Shown piece after piece: positions 49,189 through 57,455 of a stretch of DNA of 64,000 nt. The translations under genes and the position numbers were made by a program. The DNA lies in assembly GCF_902806455.1 (NCBI RefSeq), contig NZ_CADCWQ010000001.1, positions 1,426,001-1,490,000 of the forward strand. The letters are read 5' to 3'. Below the pieces are notes generated by a model. The model had not been told where the DNA came from, ran no database searches, and saw only the letters and a program-made list of their open reading frames with translations. The number at the start of each line of letters is the position of its first letter. Positions within the stretch are counted from its first letter, which is position 1. The DNA is from Virgibacillus doumboii (GTDB taxonomy: Bacteria > Bacillota > Bacilli > Bacillales > Amphibacillaceae).

Positions 49189-49824
49189 ATGGATGAGAAA
49201 TTGAATGATTATTTAAAGCAGAAGTTACCTGCCAATGATGATTGGGTACTCGAGCTTGAACAAGTTGCCCGGGATGAACGGGTTCCAATAATGGACCCGC
49301 TGGGCATAAACTTTATGATGCAATTAATCCGATTAAATAAACCTGAGCGAATACTTGAAATTGGTACAGCTATCGGATATTCAGCGTTGCGTATGGTTGA
49401 GGCAAATCCGGATGCAACTGTTGTGACGATTGAAAAAGATGAACATCGATATAAACAGGCTGTTCATAATATCAAAAAGTTAGGTATGGAGAATAAAATA
49501 GAGATTATTCACGGTGATGCTCTGGAAGTACTGAATCGCTTAACAATTGAATATCAGTTTGATATGGTATTTATTGATGCTTCTAAAGGACAGTATAAAC
49601 GTTTTTTTGAACTATCAGGCCCGTTTTTATCAAAAAGTGGATTTATTATTTCTGATAATGTGCTGTTCAAAGGCTTTGTAGCTGATCCTGACAAAGAGCA
49701 TGCCAGAATGCAGAACATTGCTAAAAAAATTCGGGAATATAACGACTGGCTAATTCAACACCCGGAGTTTACAACAACTATTGTACCTATTGGGGATGGG
49801 GTAGCTGTCAGTAATAAAAAATAA
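49189..49824 (+). CDS. trmR: tRNA 5-hydroxyuridine methyltransferase TrmR (YrrM)
   Basis: 211 residues from ATG 49189 (GAGG 8 bases before), close to the B. subtilis protein in length and N-terminus. SAM-dependent class I O-methyltransferase: ILEIGTAIGYSALRM (glycine loop, about 58-72), VVTIEKDEHR, GDALEVL, metal-ligand region MVFIDASKGQYKRFF and SDNVLFKG. TrmR makes 5-methoxyuridine at wobble U34 from 5-hydroxyuridine. The U32-peptidase-like hydroxylation genes that follow it in B. subtilis (yrrN/yrrO) are absent; udk comes next. Confidence 0.88.
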   Translation: MDEKLNDYLKQKLPANDDWVLELEQVARDERVPIMDPLGINFMMQLIRLNKPERILEIGTAIGYSALRMVEANPDATVVTIEKDEHRYKQAVHNIKKLGMENKIEIIHGDALEVLNRLTIEYQFDMVFIDASKGQYKRFFELSGPFLSKSGFIISDNVLFKGFVADPDKEHARMQNIAKKIREYNDWLIQHPEFTTTIVPIGDGVAVSNKK

Positions 49825-49845
49825 AGGAAGGGAGTCCCTGTTTTC

Positions 49846-50484
49846 ATGTCTGTAAAACCAGTTGTAATAGGTGTTGCCGGAGGGAGTGGCAGTGGGAAAA
49901 CAACTGTAACCCGATCAATCTGTCAACGCTTTAAAGATAAAACAATTCTCGTAATCGAACAAGATTATTACTATAAAGACCAGAGTCACTTACCGTTTGA
50001 AGAACGATTGAATACCAATTACGACCATCCATTGGCTTTTGACAATGATTTGCTGATAAGCCATTTGAACGATTTAATGAATCAACAAACAGTTGAGAAA
50101 CCTGTCTATGATTATAAACTTCATACACGGTCTAATGACGTCATTGAGGTTGAACCAAAAGAGGTCATCATTCTGGAAGGAATCTTAATCCTCGAGGATC
50201 CCAGACTGGTTGATTTAATGGATATTAAAGTGTACGTTGATACAGATTCCGATGTACGGATTATCCGCAGACTTCTGAGAGATATTAAAGAACGCGGCAG
50301 GACATTGGATTCCGTTATTGACCAGTATGAAAATAATGTCAGACCGATGCATCTGCAATTTGTTGAGCCAACAAAGCGCTATGCAGATATCATTATTCCG
50401 GAAGGTGGTCAAAATCATGTGGCCATCGATATTATGGCTACAAAAATAGAGACGATACTATATAAAAATCGACAAAATAAATAA
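49846..50484 (+). CDS. udk: Uridine kinase
   Basis: 212-residue P-loop kinase for uridine and cytidine salvage. Walker [16 protein letters not shown] (about 9-23), substrate residues in [16 protein letters not shown] and NYDHPLAFD, Walker B region [10 protein letters not shown], and the lid with [12 protein letters not shown]. Start ATG 49846; RBS AAGGAAGGGAG slightly upstream. greA follows after a 139-base gap with no clear terminator. Confidence 0.97.
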   Translation: MSVKPVVIGVAGGSGSGKTTVTRSICQRFKDKTILVIEQDYYYKDQSHLPFEERLNTNYDHPLAFDNDLLISHLNDLMNQQTVEKPVYDYKLHTRSNDVIEVEPKEVIILEGILILEDPRLVDLMDIKVYVDTDSDVRIIRRLLRDIKERGRTLDSVIDQYENNVRPMHLQFVEPTKRYADIIIPEGGQNHVAIDIMATKIETILYKNRQNK

Positions 50485-50623
50485 ATGTAAAGTATTGAAA
50501 ATTTAAATAAAATCTGCCATAGTAGTGTTTAGTATAACTTTTGAAATGGAATTAACAGCAAAATAGATATTAATAAATGTTAGGATCTTATTTGAGTGTA
50601 AGATAAAAGGAGTGTATTTTTAA

Positions 50624-51100
50624 ATGGCTACAGAGAAAAGTTTTTATATGACACAAGAGGGGAAAGAGAAGTTAGAAAGTGAACTGCATTACCTGAAGAC
50701 GGAAAGAAGACAGGAAGTTGTCGAACGAATTAAAGTTGCCCGCGGGTTTGGGGATCTTTCCGAGAATTCTGAGTATGATGCAGCAAAAGATGAACAAGCT
50801 TTCGTTGAGTCCCGAATCTCTCAGGTGGAAACAATGATTCGTAATGCTGTAATTATTGAAAACGATAATGATAATCCGGATATAGTGTCACTTGGCAAAT
50901 CAGTAACTTTTAAGGAATTGCCTGATGGTGAAGAAGAGACATACACAATTGTCGGAAGTGCAGAGGCGGATCCGTTTGAAGGAAAAATATCAAATGACTC
51001 CCCAATGGCGAAAAGCTTACTTGGTCACGAAATTGGAACAGAAGTAACCGTAACAACTCCTGGTGGAGATATTCAGGTACAAATCGTAAAAGTTGAATAA
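50624..51100 (+). CDS. greA: Transcription elongation factor GreA
   Basis: 158 residues. An N-terminal antiparallel coiled coil (1-~75) carries the acidic tip [16 protein letters not shown] that enters the RNA polymerase secondary channel. The C-terminal FKBP-like domain (~80-158) has [19 protein letters not shown] and [15 protein letters not shown]. It rescues backtracked polymerase by stimulating transcript cleavage. ATG 50624, after AAAGGAG. A terminator follows. Confidence 0.98.
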   Translation: MATEKSFYMTQEGKEKLESELHYLKTERRQEVVERIKVARGFGDLSENSEYDAAKDEQAFVESRISQVETMIRNAVIIENDNDNPDIVSLGKSVTFKELPDGEEETYTIVGSAEADPFEGKISNDSPMAKSLLGHEIGTEVTVTTPGGDIQVQIVKVE

Positions 51101-51109
51101 TAGTAAAAA

Positions 51110-51140
51110 AGAAGCGGATGATTGTTCATTCGCTTTTTGA
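51110..51140 (+). terminator. Terminator after greA
   Basis: Stem AGCGGATGA / TCATTCGCT with one G-T pair and a 4-base loop, followed by TTTTTGAG; A-rich upstream. Confidence 0.78.
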
Positions 51141-51232
51141 GTTTACAGACCCAATTATTTTAATCAAGATACTAATTGAATTGGGTAAACAAGCTACTTT
51201 ATTGTATCTGGTTAAAATTATCTATTCTTGGT

Positions 51233-51271
51233 GTATCATATTATTTTTCATATTAAATATGATACTATAAT
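51233..51271 (+). promoter_or_regulatory. Palindromic operator overlapping a TATAAT box (yrrS-mtnN)
   Basis: A perfect 10-bp inverted repeat GTATCATATT (51233-51242) / AATATGATAC (51256-51265) is immediately followed by TATAAT (51266-51271). The arms occupy the -35 to -10 interval, and no good -35 box is present. Read as an activator- or repressor-dependent promoter. The regulator is unknown. Confidence 0.45.
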
Positions 51272-51298
51272 AGAGTATAGTAGGGGAGGGGACAGGCA

Positions 51299-51988
51299 GT
51301 GTCTGATTTCGATAATTATTCACGCGTAAATAAATTTGAAAAGCGAAGGAAAAATACAAAATCGTTATCCATTTTTGCAGTATTGGGAAGTATTTTACTG
51401 GTAGTATTGTTTGCTATTGTCATTTTTGGCGGTGATGATGAGAAAGAAAATGCAAATGATAACCCATCAACCGAATCAACTGAAAGCGGAAGCAGTGAAT
51501 CTGATTCATCGTCGGACGAGCAATCTTTCTCTGAAAACGATGAAAACAATGCAGCAGAAAGCGATTCAACTTCTGATAAAGAAACAACAAGTGATGAAGA
51601 TACACCAAATACTGAAGAAGAAAGTAATGCTCAGGGAGAAACTGATCAGGTCGAGCCTTCAGATGATAATGTTATAAATGCATACACAAAGGACTGGCAG
51701 CCAATAGGAACGGAGCAAACCGGACAACATACCGTTAATTATAATGAAGGATCCCAGGATCGAATAGAAATGACAAAAGCCGCAGCTATGGCTACAGGAC
51801 TAGACGAAGACAGTCTTATTATGTGGTGGATTCAACGTAATGGTGATCAAAAAGTGATTACCACAGTTTCCAACAGCGATAATACAGTTTATTATCGTGC
51901 TTATTTATCCTGGGTGGATGGACAAGGGTGGAAACCAACAAAGGTAGAAGAACTGAAAGAAAATGATCAGGAGCACCGATTTGAATAG
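51299..51988 (+). CDS. yrrS: YrrS-family (DUF1510) membrane protein
   Basis: 229 residues from GTG 51299 after AGGGGAGGGG. Short basic cytoplasmic start (NKFEKRRKN), one membrane helix (~24-44), then a ~80-residue spacer made almost wholly of Ser, Glu, Asp, Asn and Thr. The C-terminal DUF1510 domain (~130-229) has WQPIGTEQTG, IEMTKAAAMATGLDEDSLI and AYLSWVDGQGWKPTKVEELK. Extracellular domain; in B. subtilis yrrS is paired with the penicillin-binding protein gene pbpI (yrrR), which is absent here. Function unknown. Confidence 0.88.
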   Translation: MSDFDNYSRVNKFEKRRKNTKSLSIFAVLGSILLVVLFAIVIFGGDDEKENANDNPSTESTESGSSESDSSSDEQSFSENDENNAAESDSTSDKETTSDEDTPNTEEESNAQGETDQVEPSDDNVINAYTKDWQPIGTEQTGQHTVNYNEGSQDRIEMTKAAAMATGLDEDSLIMWWIQRNGDQKVITTVSNSDNTVYYRAYLSWVDGQGWKPTKVEELKENDQEHRFE

Positions 51989-52028
51989 TACCTGATGGCA
52001 GTTTCGCAAAAAAATGGAGGATCAAAGC

Positions 52029-52718
52029 ATGACTATAGGAATTATTGGAGCTATGGATGAAGAAATAGAACTTTTAAAGAACAACATGACGGATACAAAT
52101 GAAGAAACGGTTGCGAATTGTTTGTTTATACAAGGTAAACTTCATGGAAGAAACGTAGTATTATTAAAATCCGGAATTGGAAAAGTTAATGCAGCAATGG
52201 CTACTACAATCATGCATGAGAGGTTTGCACCATCCCACGTAATAAATACCGGGTCTGCCGGTGGGTTTGCAAGTGAATTAGAAGTAGGAGATGTGGTAAT
52301 TTCCACACAGGTTGTCCATCATGATGTGGATGTAACTGCTTTTGATTATGCATACGGGCAAGTTCCGGGAATGCCGGCAATGTTCGCTGCTGATACAAAA
52401 TTAGTGGCAAAAGCTGTACAAGCTATTAAAGAATTAGATGTAAATTTCAGTGAGGGTATTATAGCAACGGGAGATTCCTTTATGGAAGATTCTGAACGGG
52501 TAACATTTGTAAATAAAAAATTTCCCGGAATGATTGCGGCAGAAATGGAGGCAGCAGCTGTTGCCCAGGTTTGCTATCAATATAATAAGCCATTTGTAGT
52601 TATACGGGCTTTGTCTGATATAGCCGGAAAACAGTCATCCGTATCATTTGATGCATTTTTGGAAAAGGCAGCCAAAAATGCGTCCAATTTAATCATGAAC
52701 ATAATCAAATCAATTTAA
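52029..52718 (+). CDS. mtnN: 5'-methylthioadenosine/S-adenosylhomocysteine nucleosidase
   Basis: 229 residues from ATG 52029 (ATGGAGGATC supplies the ribosome site). Cleaves MTA and SAH to adenine and the thioribose sugar in the SAM cycle. Catalytic Glu in GAMDEEIELL (about 12), SGIGKVNAA, INTGSAGG, the second catalytic region EMEAAAVAQV and the base-binding Asp in IRALSDIAG. In B. subtilis it lies in a CymR-controlled operon with mccA, mccB and yrhC; here mccAB are missing. Confidence 0.97.
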   Translation: MTIGIIGAMDEEIELLKNNMTDTNEETVANCLFIQGKLHGRNVVLLKSGIGKVNAAMATTIMHERFAPSHVINTGSAGGFASELEVGDVVISTQVVHHDVDVTAFDYAYGQVPGMPAMFAADTKLVAKAVQAIKELDVNFSEGIIATGDSFMEDSERVTFVNKKFPGMIAAEMEAAAVAQVCYQYNKPFVVIRALSDIAGKQSSVSFDAFLEKAAKNASNLIMNIIKSI

Positions 52719-52790
52719 GTATCCATGAATTACCTTCTACCTGTAATAGTTTCGTATGTTATGATTCATTACATGGAAGGAGAAGATGTA

Positions 52791-53030
52791 ATGAAAGATA
52801 ATAAAGATCAGTTAAATATAAAATTGAAAGACAATCAACGCTTTATTGCTACGTTACTAATATTGGCCTCCTACTTATATATTGGTGCCTTCATAAATAC
52901 GTATATTAAATTATCACCTGATGGAAGTGGACTTACGATACTGGCTTTTGCAATAACGATATTAGCTGGAATATTAACCTTTCAATCACATCGTATGAAA
53001 ATAAAAATAGAGAAAAATGAGCGCGTATGA
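52791..53030 (+). CDS. yrhC: YrhC-like small membrane protein
   Basis: 79 residues from ATG 52791 (AAGGAG about 10 bases before). Two hydrophobic helices (about 20-37 and 45-64) with the extracytoplasmic turn KLSPDGSG between them; charged ends. Matches the YrhC family, found at the end of the mtnN-mccA-mccB operon. Function unknown. The assignment rests on size, topology and its position after mtnN. Confidence 0.72.
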   Translation: MKDNKDQLNIKLKDNQRFIATLLILASYLYIGAFINTYIKLSPDGSGLTILAFAITILAGILTFQSHRMKIKIEKNERV

Positions 53031-53056
53031 TCATTCAATCAAACGCGCTCACTTTA
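53018..53056. terminator. Bidirectional terminator between yrhC and sigK
   Basis: A perfect 9-bp stem TGAGCGCGT / ACGCGCTCA with a 16-base loop overlapping the yrhC 3' end. CTTTATT on the plus side and ATTTTTCTC on the minus side serve convergent genes. Confidence 0.7.
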
Positions 53057-53063
53057 TTCCGTA

Positions 53064-53768
53064 TTAAGCTCTTTTCTCTTTGCGGTAATATTCGTGGAAC
53101 ACTTTCATTAATGCTCTTTTCTCAATACGTGATACATAGCTTCTGGAGATATTAAGCTGTTTTGCAATTTCTCTTTGCGTCATTTCTTTTTGATTGCCCA
53201 ACCCGTAACGATTAACGATTACTTCTCTTTCACGGCTGTCGAGGATGGCTAAGTAATTTTTCATTTTATCGATTTCCATGTTCAGCTGAATATACTCAAT
53301 GATATTTTGATTTTCAGCTTCTAAAATATCTATCAGACTTATTTCGTTCCCCTCTTTATCCTGACCGATAGGATCATGCAGAGAAACATCTTTTTTCACT
53401 TTTTTTAATGCACGTAAATGCATTAAAATTTCATTTTCTATACAGCGGGCTGCATAAGTGGCTAATTTTGTTCCCTTGTCTGTGGAATAACTTTCTATCC
53501 CTTTAATTAAACCGATAGTCCCTATTGAAATTAAATCTTCCATGTCTTCTCCTGTATTTTCGAATTTCTTTACTATGTGTGCAACCAGTCGTAAGTTATG
53601 TTCAATCAGTTTATTTCTTGCATCTTCGTCACCGTTTTGCATTGCCTGGATATACTTTGCTTCATCTTCCGGCGGGAGGGGTTGTGGAAAAGCGTGGTTT
53701 TTTACATAGGAGACAAAAAAGAGCGCTTCTTTAATTAGTAATGCGAGAACACTTAAAATACCCGACAA
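53064..53768 (-). CDS. sigK: RNA polymerase sigma-K (pro-sigma-K, uninterrupted gene)
   Basis: 234-residue late mother-cell sigma factor starting at TTG 53768, seven bases after AAGGAGGTG. The hydrophobic pro-sequence ([18 protein letters not shown]) is followed by [11 protein letters not shown], so the SpoIVFB cut site before Tyr21 is conserved. Region 2: [37 protein letters not shown] and [19 protein letters not shown]. Region 4 helix-turn-helix: [21 protein letters not shown]. In B. subtilis this gene is split by the skin prophage; here it is one continuous frame with no insertion. Confidence 0.97.
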   Translation of the reverse strand: MSGILSVLALLIKEALFFVSYVKNHAFPQPLPPEDEAKYIQAMQNGDEDARNKLIEHNLRLVAHIVKKFENTGEDMEDLISIGTIGLIKGIESYSTDKGTKLATYAARCIENEILMHLRALKKVKKDVSLHDPIGQDKEGNEISLIDILEAENQNIIEYIQLNMEIDKMKNYLAILDSREREVIVNRYGLGNQKEMTQREIAKQLNISRSYVSRIEKRALMKVFHEYYRKEKRA

Positions 53769-53931
53769 ACGTGTGCACCTCCTTCAAAATGCTGGCTGGG
53801 CTATTGCCTATATAACATCTTTATGAAGAAGGTGCTGTATTTGTGTCTGTCCAGAAAAAGTTTCATCTTATTTTATTCACCTTTCGGGAGCTAGAAATGA
53901 AAACATAAGACTTGAAAAATGAAGATGACTG

Positions 53932-53980
53932 GAGATACACAACTCGAGTTGAACAGTTCATTTGTTTTATCATCGTAATT
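53932..53980 (+). repeat. Outer repeat, left part (around element copy 6)
   Basis: GAGATACACAACTCGAGTTGA followed by TTTATCATCGTA, matching the left flank of copy 3 at 37473-37529 with one gap. Between sigK and this repeat (53769-53931) I see only the sigK ribosome site and presumably its promoter. Confidence 0.55.
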
Positions 53981-54376
53981 AAAAGATAATGTGCAGTGAA
54001 CCTGGGAGATCCTGCTACCACTATTAAGTAGTGCTCACTGACGCCGCAGCTGGAATATTCTCGCTTTCACACCTCCGGGTACCAAGGCGACATCTGCTAA
54101 AAAAGTTCATTTTTGCAGTGTCTTCTTAGCCGCGGGCAAGTGCCGAGCCCCTTCAGCTCATACCTCGCTTCCGAGTCTCGCCTAGCTTGTTCTTCCCACA
54201 GGAGTCTCGCATATTCCAGCTGTTGGTATACAAGTTAAATCTTTTTCGTTACCAAGATAAAGTGAGCAAAACCCAGCGGAGGAAATACACGGAGATTCCT
54301 GTGGGAGCAGAGGCCTAGATGAGACTCCGCAGCGGTGGACTAACATTCATATAAAGTTACCTCGCAGTTTATGTAT
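53981..54376 (+). repeat. Intergenic TIR element, copy 6 (chimeric)
   Basis: About 396 bp. Decayed left end ATAATGTGCAGTGAAC; right end AAAGTTACCTCGCAGTTTAT. The inside is a mosaic. Module C arms (GCAGCTGGAATATTCTCGC ... GCATATTCCAGCTG, ~54046-54221) enclose a ~70-bp core of module A (TTTCACACCTCCGGGTACCAAGG ... TTAGCCGCGGGCA). After a spacer comes half of module B (GCGGAGGAAATACACGGAG ... GACTCCGCAGCGGTGG). It lies between the sigK promoter side and the mnh operon 3' end. Confidence 0.7.
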
Positions 54377-54464
54377 TTTATGTTTATCAATGTTTTCAAG
54401 GCAGCAATTAGAAACGTTCCAAGTTTGTCACAGTTAACTGTTTGAGCTTATTTTATTGGTGCGA
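54377..54464 (+). repeat. Outer repeat, right part (around element copy 6)
   Basis: Aligns without gaps to 38112-38199 at roughly 70% identity (AATTAG, AACGTT, CACAGTT, TTTGAG, TTTTAT conserved). Confidence 0.6.
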
Positions 54465-54472
54465 AATATCAG

Positions 54473-54505
54473 AAACAAAAAAAGTGATCATCAGTGATCA
54501 CTTTT
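54473..54505 (-). terminator. Terminator of the mnh operon
   Basis: Stem AAAAGTGATCA / TGATCACTTTT with a 4-base loop; on the minus strand it ends in TTTTTTTG. It overlaps the last codons and stop of mnhG. Confidence 0.85.
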
Positions 54506-54877
54506 AACAGGTTCTTTATGTTTTTGAATAGCTTCCTCATAGGCATCTGTTCTATTTATGGTAACTGGTTTTACTCCATTCCGGTGAGCTGCTCGTGAAA
54601 TCATGTGCCCCGATACTGGAGCAGTAAGAAGTGTGAATACAATTGCCAGTAATAATTTACCACTTACAATATTGTGTGCGATAAACAAAAATAAAAACGC
54701 TCCAATCAGGATACCGGCTATTCCGAGTGTCGAGGCTTTTGTCGCAGCGTGAAGCCTTGTGTACACGTCAGGAAAGCGTACAATTCCAATCGCACTGGAA
54801 AGGATGAAAAATGTTCCTGATAATAACAGGATCGCAACAATGATGTCCGATATAATCTTAGTCCAAGTTTCTATCAA
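54491..54877 (-). CDS. mnhG: Na+/H+ antiporter subunit G
   Basis: 128 residues from a TTG start at 54877, about six bases after AAAGGGTG; the longer frame from 54913 overlaps mnhF by 56 bases and is less likely. Three membrane helices (about 8-30, 40-60, 66-86) with the conserved GIVRFPDVYTRLHAATKASTLG stretch of MrpG/PhaG. The soluble tail is charged. Last gene of the operon; the start overlaps the mnhF end by 20 bases. Confidence 0.92.
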   Translation of the reverse strand: MIETWTKIISDIIVAILLLSGTFFILSSAIGIVRFPDVYTRLHAATKASTLGIAGILIGAFLFLFIAHNIVSGKLLLAIVFTLLTAPVSGHMISRAAHRNGVKPVTINRTDAYEEAIQKHKEPVKSDH

Positions 54878-55169
54878 TGATAACACCCTTTTCCAGAAAT
54901 TTTGCAATGGCAATTGTACCGATGAATAAAAGGATACCTATAAGCAAAATAACATCATTTAATGTTGTTGTAACAAGAACTATTGCAAGTATTGCTGCAA
55001 TACCCATTAAATTCATGCCAACAGCATCCAATGCCACTGCCCGGTCAGCGTTAGTTGGTCCTGTAATTATCCGATATAATAATAAAATCAATGAGATGGA
55101 AAGCCCAATTATACTTATTACGATTGCTATCTGAAGTATTATATCAGCTGAAGACAGTAAATTACTCAT
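54858..55169 (-). CDS. mnhF: Na+/H+ antiporter subunit F
   Basis: 103 residues with three membrane helices. The MrpF signature GPTNADRAVALDAVGMNLMGIAAI is at about 37-60, whose Asp in ADRAVALD is typical. The start at 55169 overlaps the mnhE stop by four bases. Confidence 0.94.
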   Translation of the reverse strand: MSNLLSSADIILQIAIVISIIGLSISLILLLYRIITGPTNADRAVALDAVGMNLMGIAAILAIVLVTTTLNDVILLIGILLFIGTIAIAKFLEKGVIIDRNLD

Positions 55170-55642
55170 CGTGTCACCTCGCTTATAGCCTTTTCGAATG
55201 TATTTTTAATAGAGTAAATCGACTCATTAATGTCATCGATATCCATTGCGTGAATATAAATATGAGTATTGTCGTGTGAAACTGCAACTGAAAGCGTTCC
55301 CGGTGTAAGGGTGATTAAGTTAGCAAGCAGGGTGATTTCCCAGTTGCTTTTTAATTCGGTCGGCATTGCAAAGATCCCGGGTTCAAATTCTGGCTTCCGT
55401 TTGTATACCAGTTTCACAATATCGATATTTGAAGAAATTAATTCTTTTATAAACAGCAAAATTAATTTAATTATCTTATATACCCTGTCCAGATAAAACG
55501 TATCCGGGATGAACCGGTTTAACAGAAGCAGCAGCAGAATTCCAATTATGTACCCGGTAATAAAGCTTGCTGCCGAATAACTTTCTTTCAGGAACATCCA
55601 CATTATTGCTATGATTACATTTATAACAATTTGAAAAGGCAT
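55166..55642 (-). CDS. mnhE: Na+/H+ antiporter subunit E
   Basis: 158 residues. Two or three N-terminal helices (1-~50), then a soluble domain with the MrpE signature LLANLITLTPGTLSVAVSHDNTHIYIHAMD (about 108-137). Needed for assembly or stability of the antiporter complex. RBS AAAGGAG nine bases before the start at 55642. Confidence 0.94.
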   Translation of the reverse strand: MPFQIVINVIIAIMWMFLKESYSAASFITGYIIGILLLLLLNRFIPDTFYLDRVYKIIKLILLFIKELISSNIDIVKLVYKRKPEFEPGIFAMPTELKSNWEITLLANLITLTPGTLSVAVSHDNTHIYIHAMDIDDINESIYSIKNTFEKAISEVTR

Positions 55643-55648
55643 GATACA

Positions 55649-57124
55649 TTACTCCTTTAGTACTGAATCAATATAGATTTCCGGGTTAAGTAAATATTCC
55701 GAAATAGTTTCGATGGAAGGATAAACAAATTCCGCTCCTATTCCAAGCATAACAGATAATGATAGTAAACATACGATTGGAGCAATTAGGCCTTTTGTGG
55801 ACTTGGGCTTAAACGATTCGTCCTTTTCTCCCCAGAAACCCCGGATAAATATTTTCATGATGGAATAAAGAATTAATAAACTGGTCAGCAATGCGATAAT
55901 AACAATCATTATTTCATCACTTGATAAAGCTCCATTCAATAACAGCAGTTTTCCTATGAAACCGCTGAAAGGGGGGATACCTGCCAATACGAAGGCGGAA
56001 ACGAATAATATCCAACCAAGTCCCGGATAGTAATGAATCAGTCCACTGAATTTACGTAGATCAGAAGTTCCGGCAACATATGCAACTGCTCCAACGATCA
56101 TGAATAAAGATGTTTTAATAAGCATGTCATGTACCAGATAATAGATGGAGCCGCTCATGGCAGTCTCGTTGAAAATACCAACCCCCATGATAATATAACC
56201 AATTGCCGGAATAATGTTATAAGCTATGATCAATTTTATATTATTGGTTGAAAGTGCACCAATTATACCAAAAATCATAGAAAGTCCCGCAATCCAGATA
56301 AATACCTCGTGTGTTAACTCAATTTTATGAACAAAAATCAATGAAAACACACGAATGATAGAATAAATACCCACCTTGGTCAGTAATGCCCCAAACAGTG
56401 CTGATATGACAGGGTTCGGAACAATATATGAATTTGGCATCCAGTAATATAAAGGGAAAAGAGCTGCTTTGGTCGCAAAAACAAAGAATAACAGAATTCC
56501 AACTGTTGTCAGAATGCCCTGCTGATCCACTTCCTGTACACGCTGAGCGATATGCGCCATGTTAAGTGTACCAACTGCTGCATACAAAAAGGCAACAGCT
56601 GTTACAAACAGCATGGAAGAAAACAGGTTAATTAAAACATATTTAATGGATTCCCTAAGCTGAACTTTGTCTCCCCCTAAAACAATAAGGGCATAGGAGG
56701 CCATTAACAGAACCTCAAAGAAGACAAACAGGTTAAATATGTCTCCGGTCAGAAAAGCACCGGAAACTCCAGTTATTAAAAAGAAAAAGAATGAATAGAA
56801 ATAGTATCTCTCTTTACGGTCAGTCAGTGAATTTGGTGCATAGAAAGCACATGCCGCTGCAACGATATTCGTTGTGAAAACAAGCAGTACTGCCAATGGG
56901 TCTGCGACGAGAATGATGCCATACGGTGCTTCCCAATCACCTGTTTCCAGAATGACGGATCCTTCATTAAAGACAGTCCACATTAAATATCCGGCAACTG
57001 ACAAGTTGATGATTGAAAAGATTTTGGTTAACAACCTGACAAGTGCTAGTTTTTTTGGAAAAAATGCAAGAATAATTCCTGCCAGTAACGGAATTATGAC
57101 TGGTAAAGCTGCTAAATTACTCAT
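55649..57124 (-). CDS. mnhD: Na+/H+ antiporter subunit D
   Basis: 491-residue proton-channel subunit homologous to complex I NuoM/N, about 14 helices. Conserved Glu and Lys residues appear in FVFFEVLLMASYALIVLGG (Glu of helix 5) and ATKAALFPLYYWMPNSY (Lys of helix 7), with a discontinuous helix near LLTKVGIYSIIRVF. It overlaps the mnhC stop by eight bases. Confidence 0.95.
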   Translation of the reverse strand: MSNLAALPVIIPLLAGIILAFFPKKLALVRLLTKIFSIINLSVAGYLMWTVFNEGSVILETGDWEAPYGIILVADPLAVLLVFTTNIVAAACAFYAPNSLTDRKERYYFYSFFFFLITGVSGAFLTGDIFNLFVFFEVLLMASYALIVLGGDKVQLRESIKYVLINLFSSMLFVTAVAFLYAAVGTLNMAHIAQRVQEVDQQGILTTVGILLFFVFATKAALFPLYYWMPNSYIVPNPVISALFGALLTKVGIYSIIRVFSLIFVHKIELTHEVFIWIAGLSMIFGIIGALSTNNIKLIIAYNIIPAIGYIIMGVGIFNETAMSGSIYYLVHDMLIKTSLFMIVGAVAYVAGTSDLRKFSGLIHYYPGLGWILFVSAFVLAGIPPFSGFIGKLLLLNGALSSDEIMIVIIALLTSLLILYSIMKIFIRGFWGEKDESFKPKSTKGLIAPIVCLLSLSVMLGIGAEFVYPSIETISEYLLNPEIYIDSVLKE

Positions 57125-57455
57125 GTTCGTTACCCCTTAATTGTTCCATATTGTCTGTTTCATTTTCGTTTGCGGTACGGTATGCGATAACCAGTAATAA
57201 GGCTGTTATTCCAAAGCTGATTACAATCGAAGTCAGAATAAGTGCCTGGGGCAAAGGGTCAGTATAGTCGGGAATGCCATCTTTTAAGATAGGCGGCTGA
57301 CCTTTTTTTAATTCCCCCATCGTTAATATAAATAAATGGGCACCATGTGATAATAAAACAGTCCCTATTATGATCCGCAACATTTGCTTTTGCAGCAGAT
57401 TATAGATAGCAGTAGCAAACAGTATACCAGCAAGAATCGAGATTATAATTTCCAC
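57117..57455 (-). CDS. mnhC: Na+/H+ antiporter subunit C
   Basis: 112 residues, three helices, NuoK-like (about 4-20, 30-50, 70-95). MrpC features: IIGTVLLSHGAHLFILTMG and DPLPQALILTSIVISFGITALLLV. The start at 57455 follows mnhA with no gap. In seven-gene mrp operons mrpB stands between A and C; it is missing here. Confidence 0.94.
   Translation of the reverse strand: MEIIISILAGILFATAIYNLLQKQMLRIIIGTVLLSHGAHLFILTMGELKKGQPPILKDGIPDYTDPLPQALILTSIVISFGITALLLVIAYRTANENETDNMEQLRGNEHE

Noticed and set aside
53769..53980. Possible attachment scar of a lost skin-type prophage near sigK
   Set aside because: sigK is continuous, no recombinase remnant is visible, and the adjacent sequence is explained by the outer repeat and element copy 6.
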